A DNA stretch of 22,479 bases from Deltaproteobacteria bacterium (GTDB lineage Bacteria > Desulfobacterota > Binatia > Binatales > Binataceae). Under the pieces are notes generated by a model. That model ran no database searches. It was not told the DNA's origin and saw nothing but the letters and a program-made list of their open reading frames with translations. Below are positions 6,383 to 14,135 of the stretch, piece by piece. Made by a program: the position numbers and the translations under genes. The stretch spans positions 1-22,479 of the forward strand of contig JAJZAG010000020.1 in NCBI GenBank assembly GCA_021799555.1. The letters run 5' to 3'. Position 1 is the stretch's first letter. Every line of letters starts with the position of its first letter.

Positions 6383-6850
6383 ATGAATCTCAGCGATTTG
6401 AAACCCGCACCCCGCTCGAAGCATCGCATCAAGCGGATCGGCCGCGGGATTGGTTCCGGTCACGGCAAGACTTCCGGCCGCGGTCATAAAGGACTCGGCG
6501 CGCGCTCGCACGGTAATACTCCCCCTGGTTATGAGGGTGGCCAGATGCCGTTGCAGCGGCGCACGCCGAAGCAGGGTTTCCGCCGCACGCAGAAAAGTGA
6601 AGCGCGGCGCGAAGAGTTCGAGATCGTGAACCTTGCGAGCCTGAGCGGGTTTGCCGATGGCGCAAGCGTTGATGCGTCGGCGCTGGCTGCGCGCGGAATC
6701 GTGCGCAAGGGTCACAAGATCAAAGTCCTCGGCTCGGGTGATTTGAAAAATCGACTCACGGTGCGCGCGGACGCTTTCTCGGCCAGCGCGCGCGAAAAAA
6801 TTGCCGCCGCAGGCGGCGTCGCGGAGCTAATCGCCCCTGCTAATGCCTGA
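6383..6850 (+). CDS. rplO: Large ribosomal subunit protein L15 (uL15)
   Basis: L15 is a late-assembling 50S protein with an extended glycine-rich N-terminal tail that penetrates the rRNA core. The 155-residue product starts MNLSDLKPAPRSKHRIKRIG with the hallmark GRGIGSGHGKTSGRGHKG and GYEGGQMPLQRRTPKQGF. The C-terminal globular part includes GIVRKGHKIKVLGSGDL. GAGGA seven bases before the ATG is a good ribosome binding site. The stop codon overlaps the secY ATG as TGATG, which indicates coupling. Confidence 0.98.
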   Translation: MNLSDLKPAPRSKHRIKRIGRGIGSGHGKTSGRGHKGLGARSHGNTPPGYEGGQMPLQRRTPKQGFRRTQKSEARREEFEIVNLASLSGFADGASVDASALAARGIVRKGHKIKVLGSGDLKNRLTVRADAFSASAREKIAAAGGVAELIAPANA

Positions 6851-8157
6851 TGCTTGACGGGTTTTCAAACGCCTCGCATATTCCGGAACTGCGCCGCAGG
6901 CTGTTTTTCACAGCCATGATGCTCGCCGTATACCGGATTGGCGTCGCGGTGCCGACCCCTGGAATCGACGGGCAGGCGCTCGCGTCCTTTTTTGACGCGG
7001 CGTCGGGCACGATGTTCGGCTGGGTCAACCTGTTTTCGGGTGGCGCACTCGAGCGCTTTTCCGTTTTTGCCCTCGGGATCATGCCGTACATCACGGTTGC
7101 GATCATTATCGACCTGCTCAAGGTGGCCTCGCCTTATATCGACGAACTTTACAAAGAGGGTGAAGCCGGGCGCCGCAAGATAACGCAATACACGCGCTAC
7201 TCGACCGTCGCGCTTTCGATCCTGCAGGGGTCGATGATCGCGGTCGGACTCGAAAAGATTCAGGCTCCCGGCGGCGGCTCGGTCGTCTATTCGCCGGGTG
7301 CCTCGTTTATCGCGATGACGGTGATCACGGTTACGGCCGGGGCGATGTTCGTAATGTGGCTCGGCGAGCAGATCACCGAGCGCGGTATCGGCAACGGCAT
7401 CTCGCTCGTGATCATGGCGGGAATCGTGGCGCGGCTGCCGAGCGCTCTGACCACCACAGCGCAGTTCCTGCGCGAGGGTGAGATGAGCGTCTTCACCTTC
7501 ATCTTCATCCTCGCGGTCGCGGTCGGTGTGACCGGTCTTATCGTTTATCTCGAGACGGCGCAGCGCCGGATTCCGATTCAGTACGCGCGGCGGGTGGTGG
7601 GCCGGCGCGTATACGGCGGGCAATCCTCGCATCTGCCGCTCAAGATCAACACCTCGGGCGTCATACCGCCGATCTTTGCGTCGTCGATCCTGGTCTTCCC
7701 GGCTACGGTCGCGCAGTTTTTGCCGGCGCTCAAGGATTACTCGAGCTACCTGATGCCCGGTGGCTTTACCTACGATCTTATCTACATCGTTCTGATCTTT
7801 TTCTTCTGCTATTTCTACACGGCCGTTACTTTCAACCCGGTCGATGTAGCCGACAATCTCAAGAAGTACGGCGGCTTCATTCCCGGTATTCGGCCGGGAC
7901 GCTATACGGCTGAATATATCGATCGCGTGTTGTCGCGAATCACGCTCGGCGGCGCGGTCTACGTAAGCGCGGTCTGCATCTTGCCGACGATATTGATCGC
8001 GCGTTTCAACGTGCCGTTCTATTTCGGCGGCACGGCGCTTCTGATCGTGGTCGGCGTGGCGCTCGACACGGTCGCTCAGATTGAAACCCATCTGCTCACG
8101 CGCAACTACGAAGGGTTCATGCGCCGCGGGCGGGTGAAATCGCGCAAAGGTGCGTAA
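6850..8157 (+). CDS. secY: Protein translocase channel subunit SecY
   Basis: SecY is the pore of the Sec translocon in the inner membrane, acting with SecE, SecG and SecA. The 435-residue protein has the family length and about ten hydrophobic segments. Motifs include the N-terminal HIPELRRRLFFT, GIMPYITVAIIIDLL, the loop RRIPIQYARRVVGRRVYGGQ, and PLKINTSGVIPPIFASSIL. Cytoplasmic basic loops, the FNPVDVADNLKKYGGFIPGIRPG motif and the tail YEGFMRRGRVKSRKGA are also as expected. The start overlaps the rplO stop; adk follows after three bases. The long opposite-strand ORF here (8598-6865) is a shadow. Confidence 0.98.
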   Translation: MLDGFSNASHIPELRRRLFFTAMMLAVYRIGVAVPTPGIDGQALASFFDAASGTMFGWVNLFSGGALERFSVFALGIMPYITVAIIIDLLKVASPYIDELYKEGEAGRRKITQYTRYSTVALSILQGSMIAVGLEKIQAPGGGSVVYSPGASFIAMTVITVTAGAMFVMWLGEQITERGIGNGISLVIMAGIVARLPSALTTTAQFLREGEMSVFTFIFILAVAVGVTGLIVYLETAQRRIPIQYARRVVGRRVYGGQSSHLPLKINTSGVIPPIFASSILVFPATVAQFLPALKDYSSYLMPGGFTYDLIYIVLIFFFCYFYTAVTFNPVDVADNLKKYGGFIPGIRPGRYTAEYIDRVLSRITLGGAVYVSAVCILPTILIARFNVPFYFGGTALLIVVGVALDTVAQIETHLLTRNYEGFMRRGRVKSRKGA

Positions 8158-8160
8158 GCC

Positions 8161-8856
8161 GTGCGACTGGTATTGCTGGGTCCGCCCGGCGCGGGCAAAG
8201 GCACGCAAGCGCGGATGCTTCGTGATCTCGCCGGCATCCCGCAGATCTCGAGCGGCGACCTGTTGCGCGCAGCGGTCCACGAAAGGTCGCGCCTCGGCGT
8301 CGAGGCCGCGAAATACATGGATCGCGGGGAACTGGTGCCGGACGACCTCGTGCTGAACCTGATTGATGAGCGGCTGGGAGCTTCCGACGCGAAGAAGGGA
8401 TTTATCCTGGACGGCTTTCCGCGCTCGGTCGCTCAGGCTGAGGCGCTCACTGCGATGCTGCTCAAGCGCAGCGGCAAAGGGATCGACCTTGTGATTGCGC
8501 TCAGCGTTCCGGATGAGGAGATCGTGCGGCGGGTCTCGGGGCGGCGCACCTGCACTCAGTGCGGCGCCATGTACAACTTGGTTTCCGAGCCGCCCCAACG
8601 CGTTGGCGTTTGTGACAAATGCGGTGGCGAGCTCTACCAGCGCGAGGATGACTCGGAAGCGACGGTGCGCAACCGACTCAATGTTTACAACGCGACGACG
8701 CGGCCGCTGCTCGAATACTACGGTGCCCGAAAATTGCTGGCCCAGATTGACGGGATGGGCCGCCCCGGTGAGGTTGATTCGCGCATTATCGCCGCCCTCG
8801 ACGGACTGCTTTCGAAGTCGGAGCGCGCCAAGGCTTCAAGAGGGCGGGACAATTGA
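8161..8856 (+). CDS. adk: Adenylate kinase, zinc-LID type
   Basis: Adenylate kinase interconverts ATP plus AMP and two ADP in the cytoplasm. The 231-residue protein starts at a GTG three bases after secY. It has the P-loop GPPGAGKGT (residues 7-15), the AMP-binding SSGDLLR and DGFPRS motifs, and a LID domain with CTQC at 131-134 and CDKC at 151-154, which marks the four-cysteine, structural-zinc form. The C-terminal helix is followed by a short Lys/Arg/Asp tail. Its place between secY and map is common in bacteria. Length is slightly above the 214 residues of E. coli. Confidence 0.97.
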   Translation: MRLVLLGPPGAGKGTQARMLRDLAGIPQISSGDLLRAAVHERSRLGVEAAKYMDRGELVPDDLVLNLIDERLGASDAKKGFILDGFPRSVAQAEALTAMLLKRSGKGIDLVIALSVPDEEIVRRVSGRRTCTQCGAMYNLVSEPPQRVGVCDKCGGELYQREDDSEATVRNRLNVYNATTRPLLEYYGARKLLAQIDGMGRPGEVDSRIIAALDGLLSKSERAKASRGRDN

Positions 8857-8872
8857 AGCCGCTAGCCGAATA

Positions 8873-9643
8873 ATGATCACGATCAAGACGGCTGAGGAAA
8901 TCGCGATTATGCGCCGCGCAAGCCAGATTGTCGCGGAGGTTCTTGACGCGCTGGCAGCGGCCGTTCGCCCCGGCATTTCGACCGACGAACTCGACGCCCT
9001 CGCCGAACGGCTGACGCTCGAGCGTGGCGCACGCCCGGCCTTCAAAGGCTACAAACCGGGCGAGGTCGTCTATCCGAAGTCGCTGTGCGTGTCGATTAAC
9101 GAAGAGATCGTTCATGGGATCCCATCGGGAAGAAAGCTGCGTGCGGGAGATATCGTCGGGCTCGACTACGGCGTCGTTTACGACGGCTTTTATGGAGATG
9201 CGGCTCGGACGGTGCCGGTCGGCGGGATTTCTGAAAACGCCCGGCGGCTCCTGAGCGTCACGCGCGAGGCGCTATACGCTGGAATCGCCAAGGCGCATGC
9301 GGGCAACCGGATCTCCGACATTGCCCGAGCGGTGCAGGCGGTCGCAGAAAATGCTGGATACTCAGTGGTGACGGATTTTGCCGGGCATGGAATAGGGCGG
9401 CGGCTTCATGAGGATCCGCAGGTGCCCAATTACTTCCGCCGCGGGATGCCTAACCCGCGGCTCCAGGAGGGGATGACGATCGCGATCGAGCCGATGGTCA
9501 ACGAGGGATCGCCCGAATTAGAGATACTCGCGGACGGGTGGACTGCGGTAACTGCAGACGGTAAGCTATCAGCCCACTTCGAGCACTCGATTGCGATCAC
9601 CTCAAACGGACCGATAATCCTGAGCGAGTTGGACAATGTCTAA
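8873..9643 (+). CDS. map: Methionine aminopeptidase, type I
   Basis: This enzyme removes the initiator methionine from nascent proteins. The 256-residue product begins MITIKTAEEIAIMRRASQIV and retains the five metal ligands of the pita-bread fold: Asp98, Asp109, His172, Glu206 and Glu237, with the substrate-contact His81 in NEEIVHGIPS. The start at 8873 is 16 bases after adk. The open frame extends back to 8495, but that part overlaps adk and has shadow composition, so I do not include it. The stop overlaps the infA start by eight bases. Confidence 0.97.
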   Translation: MITIKTAEEIAIMRRASQIVAEVLDALAAAVRPGISTDELDALAERLTLERGARPAFKGYKPGEVVYPKSLCVSINEEIVHGIPSGRKLRAGDIVGLDYGVVYDGFYGDAARTVPVGGISENARRLLSVTREALYAGIAKAHAGNRISDIARAVQAVAENAGYSVVTDFAGHGIGRRLHEDPQVPNYFRRGMPNPRLQEGMTIAIEPMVNEGSPELEILADGWTAVTADGKLSAHFEHSIAITSNGPIILSELDNV

Positions 9644-9854
9644 GGGCGATTCTATCGAGGTTCAGGGAACGGTCAACGAGGCGCTGCCGAATGCGGTGTT
9701 TCGCGTGACGCTCGACAATGGGCACAAGGTGTTGGCGCATATTTCCGGCAAAATGCGGATGCATTACATCAAGATACTTCCCGGCGACAAGGTGACGGTG
9801 GAACTATCCCCCTACGACCTGACCCGCGGCAGGATTACCTACCGGCAGCGCTAA
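9636..9854 (+). CDS. infA: Translation initiation factor IF-1
   Basis: IF-1 is an OB-fold protein that binds the 30S A site during initiation. The 72-residue product matches the family length exactly, starting MSKGDSIEVQGTVNEALPNA and containing HKVLAHISGKMRMHYIKILPGD and VTVELSPYDLTRGRITYRQR, cut here at the family hallmarks. The ATG lies inside the end of map, so initiation is probably coupled. The map-infA-rpmJ-rpsM order is common where the spc and alpha operons are fused. Confidence 0.98.
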   Translation: MSKGDSIEVQGTVNEALPNAVFRVTLDNGHKVLAHISGKMRMHYIKILPGDKVTVELSPYDLTRGRITYRQR

Positions 9855-9880
9855 GCGCGCCGGCGATTCGGTACGAAACG

Positions 9881-9994
9881 ATGAAGGTTCGAGCGTCGGT
9901 CAAAAAGATTTGCAAAAACTGCAAGGTGGTGCGCCGCCAGGGCGTCGTACGTATCCTGTGCTCCAACCCGCGCCATAAGCAGCGCCAGGGTTAG
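9881..9994 (+). CDS. rpmJ: Large ribosomal subunit protein L36 (bL36), zinc-binding
   Basis: This short gene encodes 37 residues, MKVRASVKKICKNCKVVRRQ followed by GVVRILCSNPRHKQRQG. L36 is a late-assembling 50S protein that holds a zinc ion. The ligands Cys11, Cys14, Cys27 and His32 are all present, so this is the zinc-binding C+ form. It lies 26 bases after infA and 33 before rpsM, its canonical site. Length equals the family norm of 37-38 residues. Confidence 0.97.
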   Translation: MKVRASVKKICKNCKVVRRQGVVRILCSNPRHKQRQG

Positions 9995-10027
9995 AGACGC
10001 ACCTTAAGGTTCAATGAGGAATTTGCG

Positions 10028-10408
10028 ATGGCACGAGTAGCGGGCGTTGAGCTGCCGAAGAACAAGCGGATGGAAATCGCGCTCACCTATATCTATGGAA
10101 TCGGACGCTCGGCCGCGGTCAAGATTCTCGACAAGGCCGGCGTCGATCGCGCGCGCAAGAGCGACGATCTTAGCGCCGAAGAGCAGAGCCGCATCCGCCA
10201 GGTGATCGATACCGACTACGAAGTCGAAGGCGATCTGCGCCGCGAGATTCAGCAGAATATCAAGCGGCTCATGGACCTCGGATGCTACCGCGGAATCCGG
10301 CACCGCCGCTCGCTGCCGGTGCGCGGGCAGCGGACCCATACCAACGCGCGCACGCGCAAAGGTCCGCGCAAAGTTGTCGCGGGCAAGAAGCAAGCGCCGA
10401 CCAAATAA
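10028..10408 (+). CDS. rpsM: Small ribosomal subunit protein S13 (uS13)
   Basis: S13 is a head protein of the 30S subunit that contacts the P-site tRNA and forms bridges to L5. The 126-residue product starts MARVAGVELPKNKRMEIALT, includes YIYGIGRSAAVKIL (helix-two-turn-helix), and ends with the basic tail RGIRHRRSLPVRGQRTHTNARTRKGPRK, in which RGQRT.TNARTRKG is diagnostic. GAGGA eight bases upstream supports the ATG. Length fits the family (118 in E. coli). Confidence 0.98.
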   Translation: MARVAGVELPKNKRMEIALTYIYGIGRSAAVKILDKAGVDRARKSDDLSAEEQSRIRQVIDTDYEVEGDLRREIQQNIKRLMDLGCYRGIRHRRSLPVRGQRTHTNARTRKGPRKVVAGKKQAPTK

Positions 10409-10451
10409 CCGGCCGCGCGCCCAAAAAGTTTAGCGAACGAGAACATAATAG

Positions 10452-10910
10452 ATGGCAGACGAAACCAAAGAGACCAAAGAAGCTCCTGCTGCGGGTGCTG
10501 ACAAGCCCGCCGCGGCCGGCGCCGCCGCTGCGCCCGCGCCGCGGCGCAAGCGCACCAAACGCTCAGTACCGGAGGGCGTTGCGCATATCCACGCGACCTT
10601 CAACAACACGATTGTGACGATCACCGATCAGCAGGGACTCGTTATCGCGTGGGCGAGCGCGGGCTCGGTCGGGTTCAAGGGTTCGCGCAAGGGAACACCG
10701 TACGCGGCGCAAATGGCGGCCGAAGCGTGCGCGCGCAAATGCTCCGAAGTCGGGATGCGCGCGGTGGTCGCGTTTGTAAAGGGACCCGGTGGCGGACGCG
10801 AGTCGGCGGTGCGTGCGCTGCAAGCCGCGGGCCTTGGTGTAATTTCAATCAAAGACGTGACCCCGATTCCGCACAACGGATGCCGTCCGCCAAAGCGGCG
10901 CAGGGTCTGA
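10452..10910 (+). CDS. rpsK: Small ribosomal subunit protein S11 (uS11) with Ala-rich N-terminus
   Basis: S11 lies on the 30S platform near the Shine-Dalgarno helix and the E site. The core begins near residue 40 with PEGVAHIHATFNNTIVTITD and contains KGSRKGTPYAAQMAAE, GPGGGRESAVRALQAAGL and the C-terminal DVTPIPHNGCRPPKRRRV, all family hallmarks. The first 30 or so residues are Ala/Lys/Glu/Pro-rich and extend the protein about 22 residues beyond the E. coli form (152 versus 129). The start is 43 bases after rpsM. No clear Shine-Dalgarno is visible, but no alternative start is better. Confidence 0.96.
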   Translation: MADETKETKEAPAAGADKPAAAGAAAAPAPRRKRTKRSVPEGVAHIHATFNNTIVTITDQQGLVIAWASAGSVGFKGSRKGTPYAAQMAAEACARKCSEVGMRAVVAFVKGPGGGRESAVRALQAAGLGVISIKDVTPIPHNGCRPPKRRRV

Positions 10911-10936
10911 TCACCTCATAAAAAGGACGAAGGCAC

Positions 10937-11563
10937 GTGGCGAGAAATCTTGGTCCTGTATGCCGGCTATGCCGGCGCGAAGGGCTGAAGCTGTTCCTCA
11001 AGGGAGAGCGATGCTTCAGCGACAAGTGTGCGATCGAGCGGCGCAATTATCCGCCCGGCGCGCACGGGCAATCCCGTACCCGCTTCTCGGAGTTTGCGAT
11101 CCGGCTGCGCGAAAAGCAGAAGGTTAAGCGGATTTACGGGATGCTCGAGAAGCAGTTCGCTCACTACTTCGAGGAGGCCGAACGCCTGCCCGGCATCACG
11201 GGCGAAAATCTGCTCGTCCTGCTCGAGCGGCGGCTCGACAACGCGGTCTACAAGCTCGGCTTCGCCAGCTCGCTCGCGCAGGCCCGCCAGCTGGTTCGCC
11301 ACGGGCATTACCAGGTCAACGGCAAGACCGTAACGATCCCGTCCTATCAGCTCGAAGTCGGCGACGTGGTGAGTATCACCGAGAAGAGCAGGACCAAGAA
11401 GGTGATCGTCGAGGCGATCGAGATGGCGCAGCGGCGCGGGACGCCGCCGTGGATGGCGCTCGAGCGCGAGCAGTTCCGCGGTACCTTCAAGGCCGTGCCT
11501 GCGCGCGGCGATTTGACGATGCCGATCAGCGAAAAGCTGATCGTTGAACATTATTCGAGATAA
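10937..11563 (+). CDS. rpsD: Small ribosomal subunit protein S4 (uS4), zinc-binding form
   Basis: S4 nucleates 30S assembly on 16S rRNA and in many proteobacteria is the translational repressor of the alpha operon. The 208-residue product starts at a GTG with AAGGACGAAGG upstream. It has the zinc cluster Cys9, Cys12, Cys26 and Cys31, then the NYPPGAHGQSRTRFSEFAIRLREKQK segment and the S4 RNA-binding domain (RRLDNAVYKLGFASSLAQARQLVRHGHY). The four-cysteine form contrasts with the zinc-free E. coli protein. An 84-base spacer with a hairpin separates it from rpoA. Confidence 0.98.
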   Translation: MARNLGPVCRLCRREGLKLFLKGERCFSDKCAIERRNYPPGAHGQSRTRFSEFAIRLREKQKVKRIYGMLEKQFAHYFEEAERLPGITGENLLVLLERRLDNAVYKLGFASSLAQARQLVRHGHYQVNGKTVTIPSYQLEVGDVVSITEKSRTKKVIVEAIEMAQRRGTPPWMALEREQFRGTFKAVPARGDLTMPISEKLIVEHYSR

Positions 11564-11589
11564 CCCTAACGGAGGCGGAGCTGCCTGCG

Positions 11590-11606
11590 GGGTCCGTGGC
11601 GGACCC
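11590..11606 (+). other. Hairpin in the rpsD-rpoA spacer
   Basis: GGGTCCG at 11590-11596 and CGGACCC at 11600-11606 form a perfect 7-bp stem with a three-base loop, TGG. The flanks (AGCTGCC before, GACCGCGGCT after) can extend the pairing imperfectly. There is no T-tract, so it is not an intrinsic terminator. A TAAAAT lies just after it at 11616-11621, but no convincing -35 box accompanies it. It may affect RNA processing or the relative expression of rpoA; that is inference only. Confidence 0.55.
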
Positions 11607-11647
11607 GACCGCGGCTAAAATTTCAACAGCTCTCGAAGCGGCGCAAT

Positions 11648-12679
11648 ATGCAAAACGATTGGCGAGATCTGACCAAACCCAAGTCGGTTGAATTCGAAGA
11701 AAAAGAATTAACCCCGAGTTACGGACGCTTCTTTGCCGAGCCGCTCGAACGCGGCTACGGAATCACAATCGGCAACGCGCTCCGGCGCGTGTTGCTCTCC
11801 TCGCTTCCGGGTTTCGCGATCTGCGCGGTCCGGATGAAGGGCGTTCTGCACGAATTCTCGATGCTGCCCGGGGTCAAAGAAGACGTTACCGATATAATCC
11901 TCAACCTGAAGGAAGTCCGCGTCCGGCTGCATGAAGGCGACCAACTCACCGCGGCGCTCAAGGTCAAGGGAGAAGCGGTCGTCACGGCGCGCGATATCAC
12001 CGGCGGTGCAAGCCTTGAAATTCTGACCCCCGATCAGCATATCGCATCGCTCGACAAGGGCGCTGATCTCGATATGGAACTTGTGATCAAGCGCGGTCGC
12101 GGATACGCCCCGGCCGAGCGTGGGGAGGAAGACGAACCGATCGGAACGATCCGCCTCGACGCGATCTATTCGCCGATCAAAAAGGTCAATTTCACCGTAA
12201 CCAACGCGCGCGTCGGCCAGCGCACCGACTACGACCGTCTTGCGCTCGAAATCTGGACCGACGGATCGATTGGACCGCGCGACGCGCTGACCTATGCGGC
12301 GCGTGTGATGCGCGATCAGATGTCGATATTCGCCGGGGTCGAGGAAGAAGCCGAAACCGCCGCAGCGCCCGGCGTGGAAAGCGCGCTCGAGCGGCCGACT
12401 CTGAACGAGCTCCTCTACCGTCCGGTCGAGGGACTACCGATTTCAGTTCGCGCCTTCAACGGTCTTCAGAACGCCGACATCAAGTATATAGGTGAGCTGG
12501 TGCAGCGTTCCGAGCAGGACATGCTCAAGATCAAAAACTTCGGCCGCAAGTCTTTGAACGAGATAAAGGAAGTGCTCACCGACATGAGCCTTTCGCTCGG
12601 GATGCGGCTGGAAAACCTGCCGCCACGCAGTGAACTGGATCGGATGTGGGAAGAGCAGGAGCGGCGCGAATCCGTCTAG
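11648..12679 (+). CDS. rpoA: RNA polymerase alpha subunit
   Basis: The alpha dimer starts RNA polymerase assembly, and its C-terminal domain binds UP-element DNA and activators. The 343-residue product has the N-terminal dimerisation domain (YGRFFAEPLERGYGITIGNALRRVLLSSLPG, with the GNALRRVLL hallmark) and, after an acidic/Ala linker near residues 235-255, an alpha-CTD with LLYRPVEGLPISVRAFNGL and KNFGRKSLNEIKEVL. The Arg and Asn matching E. coli R265 and N268 in the DNA-binding helix are kept (VRAFN). Position after rpsD and before rplQ is canonical. Length is slightly above the 329 residues of E. coli. Confidence 0.98.
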   Translation: MQNDWRDLTKPKSVEFEEKELTPSYGRFFAEPLERGYGITIGNALRRVLLSSLPGFAICAVRMKGVLHEFSMLPGVKEDVTDIILNLKEVRVRLHEGDQLTAALKVKGEAVVTARDITGGASLEILTPDQHIASLDKGADLDMELVIKRGRGYAPAERGEEDEPIGTIRLDAIYSPIKKVNFTVTNARVGQRTDYDRLALEIWTDGSIGPRDALTYAARVMRDQMSIFAGVEEEAETAAAPGVESALERPTLNELLYRPVEGLPISVRAFNGLQNADIKYIGELVQRSEQDMLKIKNFGRKSLNEIKEVLTDMSLSLGMRLENLPPRSELDRMWEEQERRESV

Positions 12680-12720
12680 AGCGGACTCGCTATTCGAGTT
12701 TAAGTTTGTTGGAGTAGGCG

Positions 12721-13164
12721 ATGCGTCATCTCAACCAGGGCCGTAAGCTAAACCGCACTTCCGCGCACCGCAAGGCGCTGTTCAAGAACCTCGTGCTGGC
12801 GCTGATCGATCACGAGCGGATTCAGACCACCGACGCCAAAGCCAAAGAGCTGCGCCGCTTCGCGGACCGGATGGTGACGCTCGGCAAGCAGGGTGACCTT
12901 GCGGCGCATCGCCGGGCGTTCGCGTTTTTACAGTCCCACGACGCGGTCAAGAAACTGTTCGATGAAATCGCGCCTCGCTTCAAAGACCGCAACGGCGGCT
13001 ACACCCGGGTAATAAAGTTCGGCGTCCGCCGCGGCGACGCCGCGCCGATATCAGTCATCGAGTTTACTGGTAACGAGGAGCGTGCCGCCGCTAAGAAGCC
13101 GCGCAAGAAATCCGCGAAAAAGGCCGAACAACAGAGCGCGCGCCGCACCGCCGCTGCGGGCTGA
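12721..13164 (+). CDS. rplQ: Large ribosomal subunit protein L17 (bL17) with basic Ala/Lys tail
   Basis: L17 lies near the peptide exit on the 50S surface. The 147-residue product starts MRHLNQGRKLNRTSAHRKAL and has the hallmark LIDHERIQTTDAKAKELRRFADRMVTLGK, with GGYTRVIKFGVRRGDAAPISVIEF in the second half. The family core ends near residue 120. About 27 residues of Lys/Ala/Arg-rich low-complexity tail follow. It is the last gene of the operon; a strong terminator hairpin begins 35 bases after the stop. Confidence 0.97.
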   Translation: MRHLNQGRKLNRTSAHRKALFKNLVLALIDHERIQTTDAKAKELRRFADRMVTLGKQGDLAAHRRAFAFLQSHDAVKKLFDEIAPRFKDRNGGYTRVIKFGVRRGDAAPISVIEFTGNEERAAAKKPRKKSAKKAEQQSARRTAAAG

Positions 13165-13198
13165 TCCTCCCTGGCAGACGACTTTTCCCCTTGTTATT

Positions 13199-13231
13199 CG
13201 AGGCGGCCCCCGGGCCGCCTCGTTCTTTTCT
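13199..13231 (+). terminator. Rho-independent terminator of the ribosomal/rpoA operon
   Basis: CGAGGCGGCCC at 13199-13209 pairs perfectly with GGGCCGCCTCG at 13212-13222, an 11-bp GC-rich stem around CC (in practice about 10 bp with a four-base loop). It is followed by TTCTTTTCT. This is a textbook intrinsic terminator, placed 35 bases after rplQ. On the minus strand the same hairpin has no U-tract, so it is probably one-directional even though the next gene converges on it. Confidence 0.9.
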
Positions 13232-13282
13232 GCATCACATGGAAATTGACGCGGCTGGCCTTTTTCGCGGATTGCCGGATCG

Positions 13283-14116
13283 TCACCGGAATTTCGGTTT
13301 CAGTTCTCCGATTGGGTGCGAGGGGCGGCGCACGATCGCGCCTTCGACCGGTCCTTCAACTCCGCCAAGTGTGCCCCAAACCTTGTAGCCGAGCCGCGCC
13401 TTCAGTTCTTCCGGCAGCGCGCGTTCGACCTCCGCGTCGAGCGACAGAAACGGATTTTCCTGGGCGCGCACGAATGGCCTGGCGAAATAGCTCAGCACTA
13501 CATGGCGGCGCGTTCCGGTCGTGTTCGGGCCGGTGCCGTGGAAAATTCGACCGTCGAAAACCAGCGCGGAACCCGCTGGCCCCTCCGCCGCGACCGTGTG
13601 CGAGATATCGTCCGGGTCGGCGACTGGCGCCGCACTCAGATGGCTGCGCGGCACCAGGCGGGTACCTCCGTTCGCACTCGTTACGGCGTCGAGCAGCCAG
13701 GCGATATTCGCAACCACCGGCACCGGCGTATGGAAAGAAAGATAACCCTGGTCGCGATGCAGCCGCATCGGCGCGCCGCCGGGACCCGCGATATTTGCGG
13801 TCAGGCTTGATAAAATGAACCCGCTGCCGAGCAGATGCGGCATGATAGCATCGACGAATGGATGCAAGATCAATTCGCGGAATACGCGTCCCTTGTTAAT
13901 CAGATTCCACACACGCTGGTTCGGTGCGCCGGGACCGCCGTCGCGCGTCGCGCATCCAAGCTCCGCCTCGGCGGCGGCTTGCTCAATCAGACGAGCGCGC
14001 AGCGCGCTCAACTCGGCAGGGTTGAGAACGCCGGAGACGATGCAGTAGCCGAATTCGTCGAGATCGCGCCGGGCACGTTCGAGATCGGAGGTAAGCTGCG
14101 GCAAACGCTCAGTCAT
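13283..14116 (-). CDS. Phytanoyl-CoA dioxygenase (PhyH) family oxygenase
   Basis: A 277-residue member of the Fe(II)/2-oxoglutarate-dependent PhyH-like family, which hydroxylates or otherwise oxidises small molecules in the cytoplasm. The double-stranded beta-helix iron ligands are visible: His120 and Asp122 in RLHRDQGYL, and His193 in IFHGTGPN. Arg203/Arg204 can hold the 2-oxoglutarate carboxylate. The N-terminal DLDEFGYCIVSGVL is typical for the family. The frame is open further upstream to 14218, but a strong GGAGG eight bases before the ATG at 14116 fixes this start. It follows the aldo/keto reductase gene by 19 bases, suggesting co-transcription. The substrate cannot be predicted. Confidence 0.87.
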   Translation of the reverse strand: MTERLPQLTSDLERARRDLDEFGYCIVSGVLNPAELSALRARLIEQAAAEAELGCATRDGGPGAPNQRVWNLINKGRVFRELILHPFVDAIMPHLLGSGFILSSLTANIAGPGGAPMRLHRDQGYLSFHTPVPVVANIAWLLDAVTSANGGTRLVPRSHLSAAPVADPDDISHTVAAEGPAGSALVFDGRIFHGTGPNTTGTRRHVVLSYFARPFVRAQENPFLSLDAEVERALPEELKARLGYKVWGTLGGVEGPVEGAIVRRPSHPIGELKPKFR

Positions 14117-14124
14117 GGGAGTTT

Positions 14125-14129
14125 CCTCC
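14125..14129 (-). promoter_or_regulatory. Ribosome binding site for the PhyH-family gene
   Basis: Read on the minus strand this is GGAGG, eight bases before the ATG at 14116. It decides the start of the oxygenase gene against the longer open frame that would overlap the upstream aldo/keto reductase gene. Confidence 0.75.
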
Positions 14130-14135
14130 GCCGCG

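Noticed and set aside
6865..8598. A 577-residue minus-strand open frame opposite secY and adk
   Set aside because: It mirrors two certain plus-strand genes, is rich in Arg, His and Asp as expected of an antisense shadow in GC-rich DNA, and shows no recognisable domain.
8495..8872. Upstream extension of the map open frame within adk
   Set aside because: The translated part is Arg/Cys/Ser-rich and overlaps the catalytic core of adk; the homology-supported start is at 8873.
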